This document shows positions 1 to 10,338 of a stretch of DNA of 64,000 bases, one piece after another. The DNA is taken from positions 1-64,000 of the forward strand of contig NZ_JGYS01000006.1 in NCBI RefSeq assembly GCF_000741175.1, written 5' to 3'. The position numbers and the translations under genes are program-made. The notes under the pieces are model-generated. The model saw only the letters and a program-made list of their open reading frames with translations, did not search any database and was not told where the DNA came from. Positions within the stretch are counted from its first letter, which is position 1. The number at the start of each line of letters is the position of its first letter. The DNA comes from Bifidobacterium callitrichos DSM 23973. GTDB lineage: Bacteria > Actinomycetota > Actinomycetes > Actinomycetales > Bifidobacteriaceae.

Positions 1-3000
1 GCCACGCCGATGCTGTCCGTGCGCGGCGCCACCCGCGCGCAGGTCGAGGCGCTCGCCGCCCGCGTCAACAACCCGCGCGGCCCCATCTCCATCGCCGTGA
101 CCAACTCCGCCAACCATCACGTGCTCTCCGGATTCCCGGACGATCTGGCCGCATTCGGCGTCGAAACCGCCAAGGAGCACAGGAAGCAGGCGCGTCTGCG
201 CGAGGAGAAGGTGCGCGGTGGCGCCGTGTTCGCCCCCGTGCTCGAATACCTCGATGTCACCCTGCCGTTCCACTCGCCGCTCATGCAGCCGGCCGTCGAC
301 CGGACCGTCGAATGGGCGCGCGCCTGCGGCTTCGACGAGGATCGCGCCCGCGCGCTCGCCGAGGAAGTGCTCCTGAACCATGTCGACTGGGCCGCCCGCG
401 TGCGCGCCACGCTCGAGGACACCGATCCGGCCAAGCTGTGGATCGTCGACCTGGGCCCGGGCACGACGCTCGGCAAGCTCATCGGCCACGTCGCGGAAGG
501 CACCGGCGTCGGCATCGTCGAGGCGACCACGCTCGCCGAGCGCGCCGCCCTGTCCACCGCAACCGACGAGCCCGCGCGCACCCAGAACTGGAAGGTGTTC
601 GCCCCGCGTCTGGCGCATACGCCCGCCGGCGACAGGCTCGTCACCAGATTCTCCAAGCTCACCGGCAAGCCGCCGGTGCTGCTGCCCGGCATGACCCCCA
701 CCACCGTCGATCCGGAGATCGTCGCGGCCGCCGCGAACGCCGGCTACTGGGCCGAGCTCGCCGGCGGCGGCCAGGTCACCGCCGAGGTGTTCGACCGCCA
801 CGTCGCACGTCTCGAGGAGCTGCTCGACGAGGGACGCACCGTCGAATTCAACGCGATGTTCATGGACCGCTACCTGTGGAACCTCCAGTTCGGCTCGACC
901 CGCATCGTGCCGAAGAAGCGCGCGTCCGGAGCCCCGATCGACGGCGTCGTCATCTCCGCCGGCGTGCCCGAACTCGACGAGGCCGTCGAACTCATCGCCA
1001 AGCTGCGGAAGGACGGCCTGCCGTACGTGAGCTTCAAGCCCGGCACCGTCGACCAGATCCGTCAGGTGATCCGCATCGCCAAGGCCGTGGCCCCGACCGT
1101 CATCCTCATGCAGGTCGAAGGCGGCGCCGCGGGCGGCCACCACAGCTGGGAGTCGCTCGACGACCTGCTGACCTCCACCTACGCCGAGGTGCGCGCCTGC
1201 GACAACCTCGTGCTCGTCGCCGGCGGCGGCATCGGCACGCCCGACCGTGCGGCCGACTACCTGTCCGGCCAGTGGTCGCGCGCCTATGGCCTGCCCGACA
1301 TGCCGGTCGACGGCGTGCGCTCGTCGGCACCGCCGTGATGACCGCCAAGGAGGCGCACACCAGCCCCGAGGTCAAGAAGCTGCTCGTCGCGACCCCCGGC
1401 ATCACCGCCGACACCGCGGCCGACTCCGACACCGACCCGTTCGCCCCCGCCGGCGAGCGCTGGGTGCCGTCCGGCAAGTCGATCGGCGGCGTCGCCTCCG
1501 GTCTGTCCCACCTGCACGCCGACATCTACGAGGTGGAGAATTCCTCTGCCGAGTGCGGTCGACTGCTGGTGCGCGTGATGAAGCATCCGGAGGAGTTGGA
1601 GTCGCGTCGCGCCGAGATTATCGAGGCGCTCGACAGGACCGCCAAGCCGTACTTCGGCGACCTGAAGACCATGACCTACTTGCAGTGGGCGCAGCGCTTC
1701 GCCGAACTCGCCTACCCGTGGGTGGACGACACGTACGCCGATCGTTTCCTCGACCTGCTGCACCGCATCGAGGCGCGCGTCGCCGACGTCGACTCCGGCG
1801 AGTTCGTCTCGAAGCTCGACGTGACGCGCGAGGACGTGATCAAGGATCCGGCTCCGGCGCTCGCCGCGTTGGAGCGCGAGTATCCGCAGGCCGCCGGCAT
1901 CACGGTGACGCCCGCCGACGAGGCGTGGTTCCCGGTGCTGGTGCGCGAGTATCCCAAGCCGATGCCGTTCGTGCCGGTGATCGACAACGATCTGCTGCGC
2001 TGGTGGGGTCAGGATCAGCTGTGGCAGTCCGAGGATCCGCGTTATTCTGCCGATTCCGTGCGTGTGATTCCGGGCCCGATCTCCGTGGCCGGCATCACGA
2101 CCGTCGACGAGCCGGTGGCCGACATCCTCGGCCGCTTCGAGACGGCCGCGATCGAACGCGCCAAGGAACTGACGGAGGCGGAGACCGCCGCGCCGCTGTA
2201 CGCGACGCTCGGCGAGGCGGCCAGCGCCGAGGACTTCATCCGCAAGTCCCCGAACGTCTCCTGGGTCGGCCACGTGACCGACAACCCGGCCTATGGCACG
2301 CCGCTCGGCGACAAGAACTACGAGATCCGCGCCGTCGACGAGGCGAAGGGCGAGTACGATCTCGACATCCATCTCGACACCTATTGGGACAACGATCCGG
2401 ACGGCGGCACCTCGAAGCACGCCGTGCGCGACATCGTCATCCCGCTGACCGTGCCGGCCGACGCGACCGGCGGCATGCCGATCGTCAACCGTGAGCGTCT
2501 GATCCCGGACGTGTATGCGATGCTCGCCGCCACGGCCGGCATCGGCAACACCGCCATCACCGGCGACGTGCTCGCCGCCATGCCCGAGATCGAGAAGACG
2601 GACGGTGACAAGGAGCATGTGTTCGGCGTCGCCACCGCCGCCTACACGTTCTCCGCGAACCTCGGCTACGACCACGAGGCCGCGACCGGCGGCGCGCTGC
2701 CGTCCACTCTCAGGGCCTCCCGCATCGCGCCCGACGCGCTGGTCGGCCCGGCCTGGCCGGCGATCTACGCGGCGCTCGGCTCGGTGTCCGTCCACGGCTA
2801 TCCGGTCATCGAAGGTCTGCTCAACGCCGTCCACCTCGACCACCTCATCGAACTTGAACAGACCGAGGACGAGTTGCTGAAGCACGTCGGCGAGACCATC
2901 ACCCTGAAGTCGTGGGCCGAGGACTACTTCGAATCCGCCTCCGGCCGCGTCGTCACGATCCACGTGACGCACACCGCCGCCGACGGCACGCTGCTTGCGC

Positions 3001-6000
3001 GCGAGACCGAACGCTTCGCGATCCGCGGTCGCGTCTACTCCGACGTGCTGCCGGCGGACGCGCCCGAATACGGCGACTGGCTCGCCGCGCATCCGAGCGA
3101 ATCGGACGAGCGTGGCGAGGAGCAGACCCGGATCCTGCCCACGCAGAGGCGCCTCCTGCGTCGCGTCAAGGTCACCGCTCCCGGCGATATGACCGCGTTC
3201 GCCCGCACCTCCGGCGACTTCAACCCGATCCACACCTCGAAGCGCGGCGCCGCGATCTCCGGACTGGCCGCCCCGCTCGTGCACGGCATGTGGCTGTCCG
3301 CCACCGCCCAGCACGCGGTGCAGGCGCTCGACGACAAGGGCGCCCACTACGAGATCGCCGGATGGACGTACAACATGTACGGCATGGTCCAGCTGAACGA
3401 CCAGGTCGAGATCTCCATCGAACGCGTCGGCCGCGTCGAACACGGCGGCATGGCCCTCGAGGTCACCTGCCGCATCGCGGGTCAGCTCGTCTCCCGCGGC
3501 ACCGCGCTCGTGCGCGCCCCGCGTGCGGCGTTCGTCTACCCCGGACAGGGCATCCAGAAGCAGGGCATGGTCCTCGACGAGCGCGCCAAGTCGCCCGCCG
3601 CCCGCGACGTGTGGGAGCGCGCCGACAAGCTCACCCGCGCCAAGCTCGGCTTCTCGATCATCGCCCTCGTGCGCGATAACCCGAAGGAGCTCACCGCCAA
3701 CGGCGTCACCTACCGCCACCCGGAGGGACTGCTCAACCTGACGCAGTTCACGCAGGTCGCGCTCGCCACCGTCGCGTTCGCCCAGACCGCGCGACTGCGC
3801 GAGGCCGGCGCCGACATCTGGCCCGCCTACTTCGCCGGACACTCGCTCGGCGAATACAACGCGCTGTCCGCGTTCGCCGGCGTGATCCCGCTGGAGACCG
3901 TGCTCGAGCTGGTCTTCCACCGTGGCTCGACGATGCACCATCTGATCCCGCGCGACGCGCAGGGCCGCTCCAACTACCGCATGGGAGCCCTGCGTCCGAA
4001 CCAGTTCGGCGTCGACGACGCGCACGTCAAGGCGTACATCGAATCCGTGGCAGAGAAGAGCGGCGAGTTCCTGCAGATCGTCAACTACAACCTCGCGGGC
4101 GCGCAGTACGCGGTCGCCGGCACCATCGCGGGATTGAAGTTCCTCAAGGAGGATGCGAACCGCCGCGCCAGGGAGGCGGGCGGCAAGCCGGCGTTCATGC
4201 TCGTGCCGGGCATCGACGTGCCGTTCCACTCCACGCTGCTCAGGAAGGGCGTGCCGGAGTTCCGCGACAAGCTCGACGCGCTGCTGCCGCAGTACATCGA
4301 CTACCGCGGACGACTGGTAGGCCGCTACATTCCGAACCTTGTGGCCTGCCCGTTCGAAATGACCAAGGAGTTCGCCGCGAAGATCCTTCAGGTCGTGCCC
4401 TCCGAGCGCATCAAGGCCGCGCTCGACGATCCGGCCGTGTGGGACTCCTACGCCGCCGACGACCAGAAGCTCGGCCGCCTGCTGCTGACCGAACTGCTCT
4501 CCTGGCAGTTCGCCTCCCCGGTGCGCTGGATCGAAACCCAGTCGCTGCTCTTCCGCCACGCGGCGCAGGGTGGTCTGGGCGTCGAGGAGTACGTCGAGGT
4601 CGGTCTCGGCAACGCCCCGACCCTCGCGAACCTCGGTTCCAAGACCCTGCGTCTGCCCGAGTTCTCCGGCACTGACGTGACCGTGTACAACGTCGGTCGC
4701 GATGAGGGACGCGTGTACATGACCGACACCGATTCGCTCGTGCCGGACGAGTCGGCTGAGTCGGCTGAGTCGGCCCCGGCGCCCGTCGAAGCCGCCCCCG
4801 CCGGCGGATCCGCCGTCGCCAAGCTCGGCTCGGCCCCTGCCGACGGGGGAGAGAAGCCAGCGGCCGCCAAGCCCGCCGCGGCTGCCGCAGCTGGTCAAGC
4901 GGATGACTCCGTCGCCGGACAGTCCACTGGACTGTCCGACTCCTCGCGCGGCCTGCAATCAGGGCAGGCCGCCGGTCCGTCCGGCGCCGACGTGCCCGAC
5001 ATCCCCTTCAAGGCGTCCGACGCGATCGGCGTGCTCATGGCCTACTCGACCAAGATCCGCATCGATCAGATCGGCACCTCCGACACCACCGACACCCTGA
5101 CCAACGGCGTCTCCTCGCGCCGCAACCAGCTGCTCATGGACATCAGCTCCGAGCTGGGCGTGGCCAGCGTCGACGGCGCCGCCGAGGCGACCCTCGACCA
5201 GCTCGCCAAGATCGTCAACAAGGTGGCCCCGAACTACAAGCCGTTCGGCCCGGTCCTCTCCGAGGCGATCCGCGACCGTCTGCGCGCCCTGTTCGGTGCG
5301 GCCGGCGTCAAGCCACGCACATCCGCGAGCGCGTCACCGGCGTGTGGGGCCTCGGCGAAGGCTGGGTCGCGGCCACGACCGCCGCGCTCCTGCTCGACAC
5401 CCGCGAGGGTTCGAGCTCGCGTGGCGGCGATCTCGCCAAGCTGCCCACCGGCGCCGCCGCCAACCAGGCCGCCGCCGATCAGCTCATCGACGACGCCGTG
5501 GCTCTGGTCGGCCAAACCAAGGGCGTGCCGGTCTCCAAGCCGTCCGCGGGAGGTGCCGCGGGCGGAGCGGTGGTCGACTCCGCCGCGCTCGACGCGTTCG
5601 CCGAGAAGGTCACCGGCTCCAACGGCGTGCTCGCCGCCACCGCCCGCTTCGTCCTGAACGAGCTCGGCGTGGCCGCCCCGGCCTCCGAGGCTGGCGAGGA
5701 CGAGAACGCCGCCGTGATCGCGGCCGTCGACGCCGAGCTCGGCTCCGACTGGCCCAAGCAGGTCGAGCCGCGCTTCGACGCGAACAAGGCGATCCTCTTC
5801 GACGATCGTTGGGCGTCCGCCCGCGAGGATCTCGCCCGCGCCTTCTACGAGAAGGACGCGGACCTGCTCTCCGGCGGGTTCGTCGGCCTCGGCAAGGCGG
5901 TCGCCGACGAGGCGCAGTGGTTCGCCGTGAAGAGTGATCCGGCAGACGCCGCGCTCAAGGGCGCCTTCGCGCGCATCGCCTCCGAGGCGCTGGAGCCCGT

Positions 6001-9000
6001 CAGCGAGGACCCGGCCGCCTCCCGCTTCGCGCGTGACATCGCCGTGGTCACCGGGGTCAGCCCGAACTCGATCGCCGCGCAGGTGGTCGAGGGGCTGCTT
6101 GCGGGCGGCGCGACCGTGATCGCCACGTCGCACAGCTTCAGGCCGTCCATCAAGGAATGGGCCAAGCGCGCCTACCGCACCCACGCGGCCGAAGGCGCCA
6201 GGCTGTGGCTCGTGCCCGCGAACCTGTCCAGCTTCCGTGACGTGGACGCGCTCGTCGACTGGGTCGGCAACGTCCAGAAGAAGACGACCGGCGCGACCAC
6301 CACGATCCTCAAGCCCGCGTACGAGCCGACCCTGTTCTTCCCGTTCGCGGCCCCGCCGGTGCACGGCACGCTCGCCGATTCCGGCGAACTGTTCGAATCG
6401 CAGGCCCGTCTCATGCTCTGGGGCGTTGAGCGTGCGATCGCCGGCCTGTCGAGGATCGGCGCCGACACCGATGTGCAGCATCGCCTGCATGTCGTGCTGC
6501 CCGGCTCGCCGAACCGCGGCGTGTTCGGCGGCGACGGCGCATACGGCGAGGTCAAGTCGGCCTTCGATGCGATCGTCAACCGCGCCCACGCCGAGCGCGT
6601 GTGGTCCGACCGCGTGACCTTCGCCCATCCGAAGATCGGCTGGGTGCGCGGCACCGGACTCATGGGCGGCAACGACCCGCTGGTCGCCGTCGTCGAACGC
6701 CATGGCATCCACACGTACTCGACCGCGCAGATCGCCGCCAAGCTGCTCGACCTGTGCACCGCCGAATCGCGTGCCGCCGCGGCCGTCAAGCCGCTCGACG
6801 TGGACCTGACCGGCGGACTCGGCTCCGAGCCGATCGACATCAGGGCCCTGCGCGCGGAGGCCGAAGCCGATGCGGCAAAGGCGTCGGCTCCCTCCGACGA
6901 GGGAGAGCAGGCGCGGGAAACGGATGGCTCCGTCGTCGGACAGCGAATCAAGGCGCTGCCCACCCCGCACACCCCGCACCAGCCGCACGTCGACCTCGCC
7001 GACTGGGCGAACGTGACCGCCCGCCCCGAGGATGAGATCGTCATCGTCTCCATCGGCGAGCTCGGACCTTGGGGCTCCGGGCGCACGCGCGCCCAGGCCG
7101 AACTCGGCATCCACTCCGACGGTTCCGTCGACCTCAACGCGGGAGCCGTGCTGGAGCTCGCGTGGAACATGGGTCTGCTCACGTGGGCCGACAGCCCGAA
7201 GCCCGGCTGGTACGACACCGACGGCAACCTCGTGCCCGAGGAGGACATCGCCGAGCGCTACCACGACGAGGTCGTGGCCCGCTCCGGCATCCGCCCGTTC
7301 GAGGAGGGCATGGGCAACGACTACAGGGATGGCTCCGACGAGGAGGAGAGCGAAGTCTACCTCGACCACGACGTCACCTTCTCCGTGCCCACCGAGGACG
7401 TCGCCCGCGAATACGTCAAGCTTGACGAGGCCCACACCTCCTACGCGAAGGACGACGAGTCCGGCGAATGGAACGTGACCCGTCACGCCGGCTCGATGAT
7501 CCGCGTGCCGCGCCGCGCCGCCATGACGCGCACGGTCGGCGGCCAGTTCCCGAAGGGCTTCGACCCGGTCAAGTGGGGCATCCCCGCCTCCATGGTCGGC
7601 GACGTCGACGAGATCGCGCTGTGGAACATCGTCACCACGGTCGACGCGTACCTGTCCGCCGGATTCAACCCGGCCGAGATCCTCGAGGCGATCCACCCGT
7701 CGATGGTCGCGTCCACGCAGGGCACCGGCTTCGGTGGCATGATGTCGATGCGCAAGCTCTACCTCGACCGCTTCCTGAACCACGAGATCCCGACCGACAT
7801 CCTGCAGGAGGCACTGCCGAACGTCGTCGCCGCGCACGTGATGCAGAGCTACATCGGCGGCTACGGCAACATGGTCCAGCCGGTCTCCGCCTGCGCCACC
7901 GCCGCGGTGTCGCTCGAGGAGGGCGCCGACAAGATCGCGCTCGGCAAGGCCGACTTCGTCGTCACCGGCGCGATCGACGACATCGGCGTCGAATCCGTGA
8001 TCGGATTCGGCAACATGAACGCGACCGCCAACTCCGAGGAGATGTACGCCAAGGGCATCGACGCGCGCTTCTTCTCCCGTGCGAACGATCGTCGCCGCGG
8101 CGGCTTCCTCGAATCCCAGGGCGGCGGCACGATCCTCTTGACCCGAGGCGACATCGCGCTGAAGCTCGGCCTGCCGGTCGCCGGCGTCGTCGGCTTCATC
8201 CACTCCTACGCGGACGGCGCGCACACGTCGATCCCGGCCCCGGGCCTCGGCGCGCTGGCCGCCGGCCTCGGCGGACGCGACGCGAAGCTCGTGAAGGATC
8301 TTGCGAAGCTCGGCGTCACGCCGGACGACATCGCCGTGGTCTCCAAGCACGACACGTCCACCAACGCCAACGATCCGAACGAGTCCGAGCTGCACAACAC
8401 GCTCGCCCACGCGATCGGACGCACCGACGGCAACCCGCTGTTCGTCATCTCGCAGAAGACCCTCACCGGCCACGCGAAGGGCGGCGCCTGCATCTTCCAG
8501 GTCAACGGCCTGACGCAGCTGTTCGCCTCCGGAGTGATCCCTGCCAACGCCTCGCTCGACTGCGTCGACCCGAAGCTCGAACGCGACGACCACATGGTGT
8601 GGTTGAGGAAGCCGCTGCGCATCGGCGGTGGCGAGGACGCGTTCGGACGCGCCGCGGACGGCAGGCCGGTCAAGGCCGGACTCGCCACCTCGCTCGGCTT
8701 CGGCCACGTCTCCGGCTTCGTGGCGCTCGTGCACCCCGGTGCCTTCGAGGCGGCCGTCGCGAAGGCCGACGGCGAGGAGGCGCTGGAGTCGTGGCGCAAG
8801 CGCGCCAACGCGCGCCTCGCGGCCGGTCAGCGTCGCCTCGAGGAAGGCATGATGGGTCGCGCCGCGCTCTACGAGCCGATCGACAACCGCCGCTTCCGCG
8901 AGGACGGCACGCGTCTCGCCTCCGGCGGCCGCTACGACGCGCACGAGGTCGAGAAGGCCATGCTCCTCGACCCGAACGCCCGCCTCGGCGCCTCCGGCTA

Positions 9001-9013
9001 CTTCGAGGCGTGA
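1..9013 (+). pseudogene. fas: Type I fatty acid synthase, 5' partial, two apparent frameshifts
   Basis: Giant cytosolic multifunctional synthase making acyl-CoA from acetyl- and malonyl-CoA. Visible domain order is end of acetyltransferase, enoyl reductase (GMTPTTVD near nt 688), MaoC-type dehydratase (GDFNPIH near 3212), malonyl/palmitoyl transferase (GHSLGEYNAL near 3837), an Ala/Pro linker, ACP (GVSSRRNQ near 5108 as likely phosphopantetheine site), ketoreductase (VTGVSPNS near 6046) and ketosynthase (SACATAAVS with Cys near 7891, then SKHDTSTNAND and TGHAKGGA). The GHSxG motif of the first acetyltransferase lies before the window. The reading frame shifts twice. At about 1318 the frame moves by +2 (a GC dinucleotide seems duplicated, or one base is lost), and at about 5314 one base is missing between AAG-CC and ACG-CAC. 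Conserved protein continues in the new frame each time. Bifidobacteria are thought to depend on this enzyme, so sequence error is as likely as real inactivation. acpS lies downstream, as in mycobacteria. Confidence 0.9.
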
Positions 9014-9093
9014 GCCGGTAACTGGTTATTCGCGCCTGTCATGTGAGATAGGCGAGTGAAGACCGGTGCGCTGGTGTGAAAAACCGGCGTGGC

Positions 9094-9134
9094 AAGGCTG
9101 GGGTAACGGGCTATGTGCCCGTTACCCCAGCCTT
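9094..9134 (+). terminator. Rho-independent terminator after fas
   Basis: A perfect 17-bp stem (9094-9110 with 9118-9134) and 7-nt loop lie 80 nt past the fas stop, followed by TCTTCGTT. The T run is weak but the stem is very stable. Confidence 0.75.
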
Positions 9135-9139
9135 TCTTC

Positions 9140-9330
9140 GTTATAAGGGGTACTTCTGCGGTCTTGCGGACATCTATCTCGCTTACGAGGGGTACCTGCC
9201 GCGGGTATAGAGGCATCAAAATGGCTTGACTCCAACGGAATCAAGCCACATATGGGCTTTGATACTTCGCGTGGGTACCTCTCGTAAGCGAGATAGATGT
9301 CCGCAGTCGAGGAAATGTACCCCTTGTAAC
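9140..9330. repeat. Long imperfect inverted repeat between fas and acpS
   Basis: Two 69-nt arms (9140-9208 and 9262-9330) are reverse complements at about 52 of 69 positions. The central run GGACATCTATCTCGCTTACG is exact. The 53-nt centre folds again through GGCTTGA and TCAAGCC. Each arm also holds the word GGGGTAC or its near copy twice. The arms are the same length and mismatches cluster in two internal blocks, so it would form a long rod with two bubbles. No coding potential is convincing on either strand. Confidence 0.8.
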
Positions 9331-9411
9331 GCAGATAGCGTCTGTGGGGATATTGTTGTGACGCATGAAGTTGATGTCGTCGGGCATGTCGATGACGCAC
9401 ATGGCAGTGGC

Positions 9412-9436
9412 GCACGCATGCTGTTGACATGCGTGC
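9412..9436 (+). promoter_or_regulatory. Small perfect hairpin or operator upstream of acpS
   Basis: GCACGCATG and CATGCGTGC form a perfect 9-bp inverted repeat around CTGTTGA, ending 28 nt before the acpS start. It could be a repressor site or an mRNA hairpin near the ribosome binding site. TTGAC words overlap it, so a promoter may be embedded here. Confidence 0.4.
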
Positions 9437-9464
9437 TGTTGACGCAAGGTGAAAGGGAGCCTCA

Positions 9465-10106
9465 ATGAGCGTATATGGACTGGGCCATGATGTGGTGGAC
9501 GTCGTGGCGTTCGGCGGGCAGCTGGCCGAGCCCGGCTCTCGCATGCGTAACCTGTTCTCGGTGCGCGAAGTGCGGCAGGCCTCGGCCCGCGCACGTCTGA
9601 AGAACGACGGCGAGGCCGTGCACCTCGCCGCCAAGTGGGCCGGCAAGGAGGCGTTCCTCAAGGCGTGGTGCGAGGCGCTGGGGGAGGGTGACTACCCGTT
9701 CACGCTGGATGATTTCCCGTGGTCAGGCGTCGAGATCCTCGACGATTCGCGCGGCGTACCCCACGTAACTCTGACCGGTCGGCTCGCCGAGGCGTTCCGT
9801 GACTCGATCGGAGGGGTGCTCGGTGGTGCGGGTGCCTCGGGCGTCGAAGGCGTCGGCCGGTCGGGCATCGGCTCGACTTCGGGTTTGGGGGCCGGCGGAG
9901 CGGAGACGAGCCCGTACGCCGTGATGCGCGGCTCCCGACCGGTTGATCCCTCCATGGGGCCGTACGCCGTGATGCGCGGCGCTTCCGGTACATCGTCTCG
10001 TGGCGCCGCATCGGGCGCCGCCGGCAACCTGCCGGCGCGCATCCACGTCTCCCTGAGCCATGACGGCCCTGTCGCCTCCGCCGTGGTGGTCATCGACGGC
10101 GACTGA
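9465..10106 (+). CDS. acpS: Holo-ACP synthase (4'-phosphopantetheinyl transferase) with an internal insertion
   Basis: Transfers phosphopantetheine from CoA to the ACP domain of the fatty acid synthase encoded just upstream. The N-terminus GLGHDVVDV and the motif KWAGKEAFLKAW (about residues 46-57) are typical AcpS. The C-terminal strand IHVSLSHDGPVASAVVV closes the fold. Between VTLTGRLAEAF and that strand lies an unusual stretch of about 75 residues rich in Gly, Ser and Ala, containing the heptad PYAVMRG twice 19 residues apart. This makes the protein 213 aa, whereas typical AcpS proteins are 120-150 aa. The ATG at 9465 is chosen because GAAAGGGAG lies 5 nt upstream. It is probably expressed from its own promoter, since a terminator and long inverted repeat separate it from fas. 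Confidence 0.9.
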   Translation: MSVYGLGHDVVDVVAFGGQLAEPGSRMRNLFSVREVRQASARARLKNDGEAVHLAAKWAGKEAFLKAWCEALGEGDYPFTLDDFPWSGVEILDDSRGVPHVTLTGRLAEAFRDSIGGVLGGAGASGVEGVGRSGIGSTSGLGAGGAETSPYAVMRGSRPVDPSMGPYAVMRGASGTSSRGAASGAAGNLPARIHVSLSHDGPVASAVVVIDGD

Positions 10107-10180
10107 TCGTCAACGTAGCCGAGTCTCCCCATGCGTGGGACGGTTGCCGTGCCGTATCGACGGCATATCGATGGCAGTCG

Positions 10181-10200
10181 GTGTCGAACCGTTTCGACAC
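10181..10200. promoter_or_regulatory. LacI-type operator, distal copy
   Basis: GTGTCGAACCGTTTCGACAC has perfect 8-nt arms around CCGT. The central CG with AA/TT flanks is the usual layout of LacI-family sites controlling bifidobacterial carbohydrate genes. It lies about 140 nt before the amylosucrase-like gene. Confidence 0.6.
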
Positions 10201-10204
10201 GCCG

Positions 10205-10224
10205 ATATCGAACCGGTTTGATAT
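10205..10224. promoter_or_regulatory. LacI-type operator overlapping the presumed -35
   Basis: ATATCGAACC/GGTTTGATAT is a palindrome with one mismatch, sharing the TCGAACCG half-site with the operator 24 nt upstream. It overlaps a -35-like TTGATA (10218-10223), so binding should block initiation. Confidence 0.6.
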
Positions 10225-10244
10225 TACGTGCGCGCGCGGATACC
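10218..10244 (+). promoter_or_regulatory. Candidate promoter of the amylosucrase-like gene
   Basis: TTGATA (10218) and TACCAT (10239) are separated by 15 nt, slightly short of the optimum. The -35 is inside the second operator. Confidence 0.4.
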
Positions 10245-10338
10245 ATAAAGCCAACGCCGATGCAGCACAACGGCATCGAACGACAGAACAATGAAGTGAA
10301 GTTGAGTGCAGTCCAGCACGACCAGTCAAGGAGCGATG

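Noticed and set aside
1284-4958. 1224-codon open frame antisense to fas
   Set aside because: Mirror frame created by GC-rich third positions of the real gene; low-complexity Gly/Arg/Val composition and no domain.
1310-5318. Programmed ribosomal frameshifting in fas
   Set aside because: No slippery heptamer or downstream pseudoknot is evident at either site, and the two shifts differ in type.
5234-8944. 1236-codon open frame antisense to the second half of fas
   Set aside because: Same shadow effect; the sense strand has strong conserved domains.
9122-9661. Minus-strand frame between fas and acpS reading ADIYLAYERYP-like repeats
   Set aside because: Its internal repetition is only the translated inverted repeat; no start signal, and it overlaps acpS.
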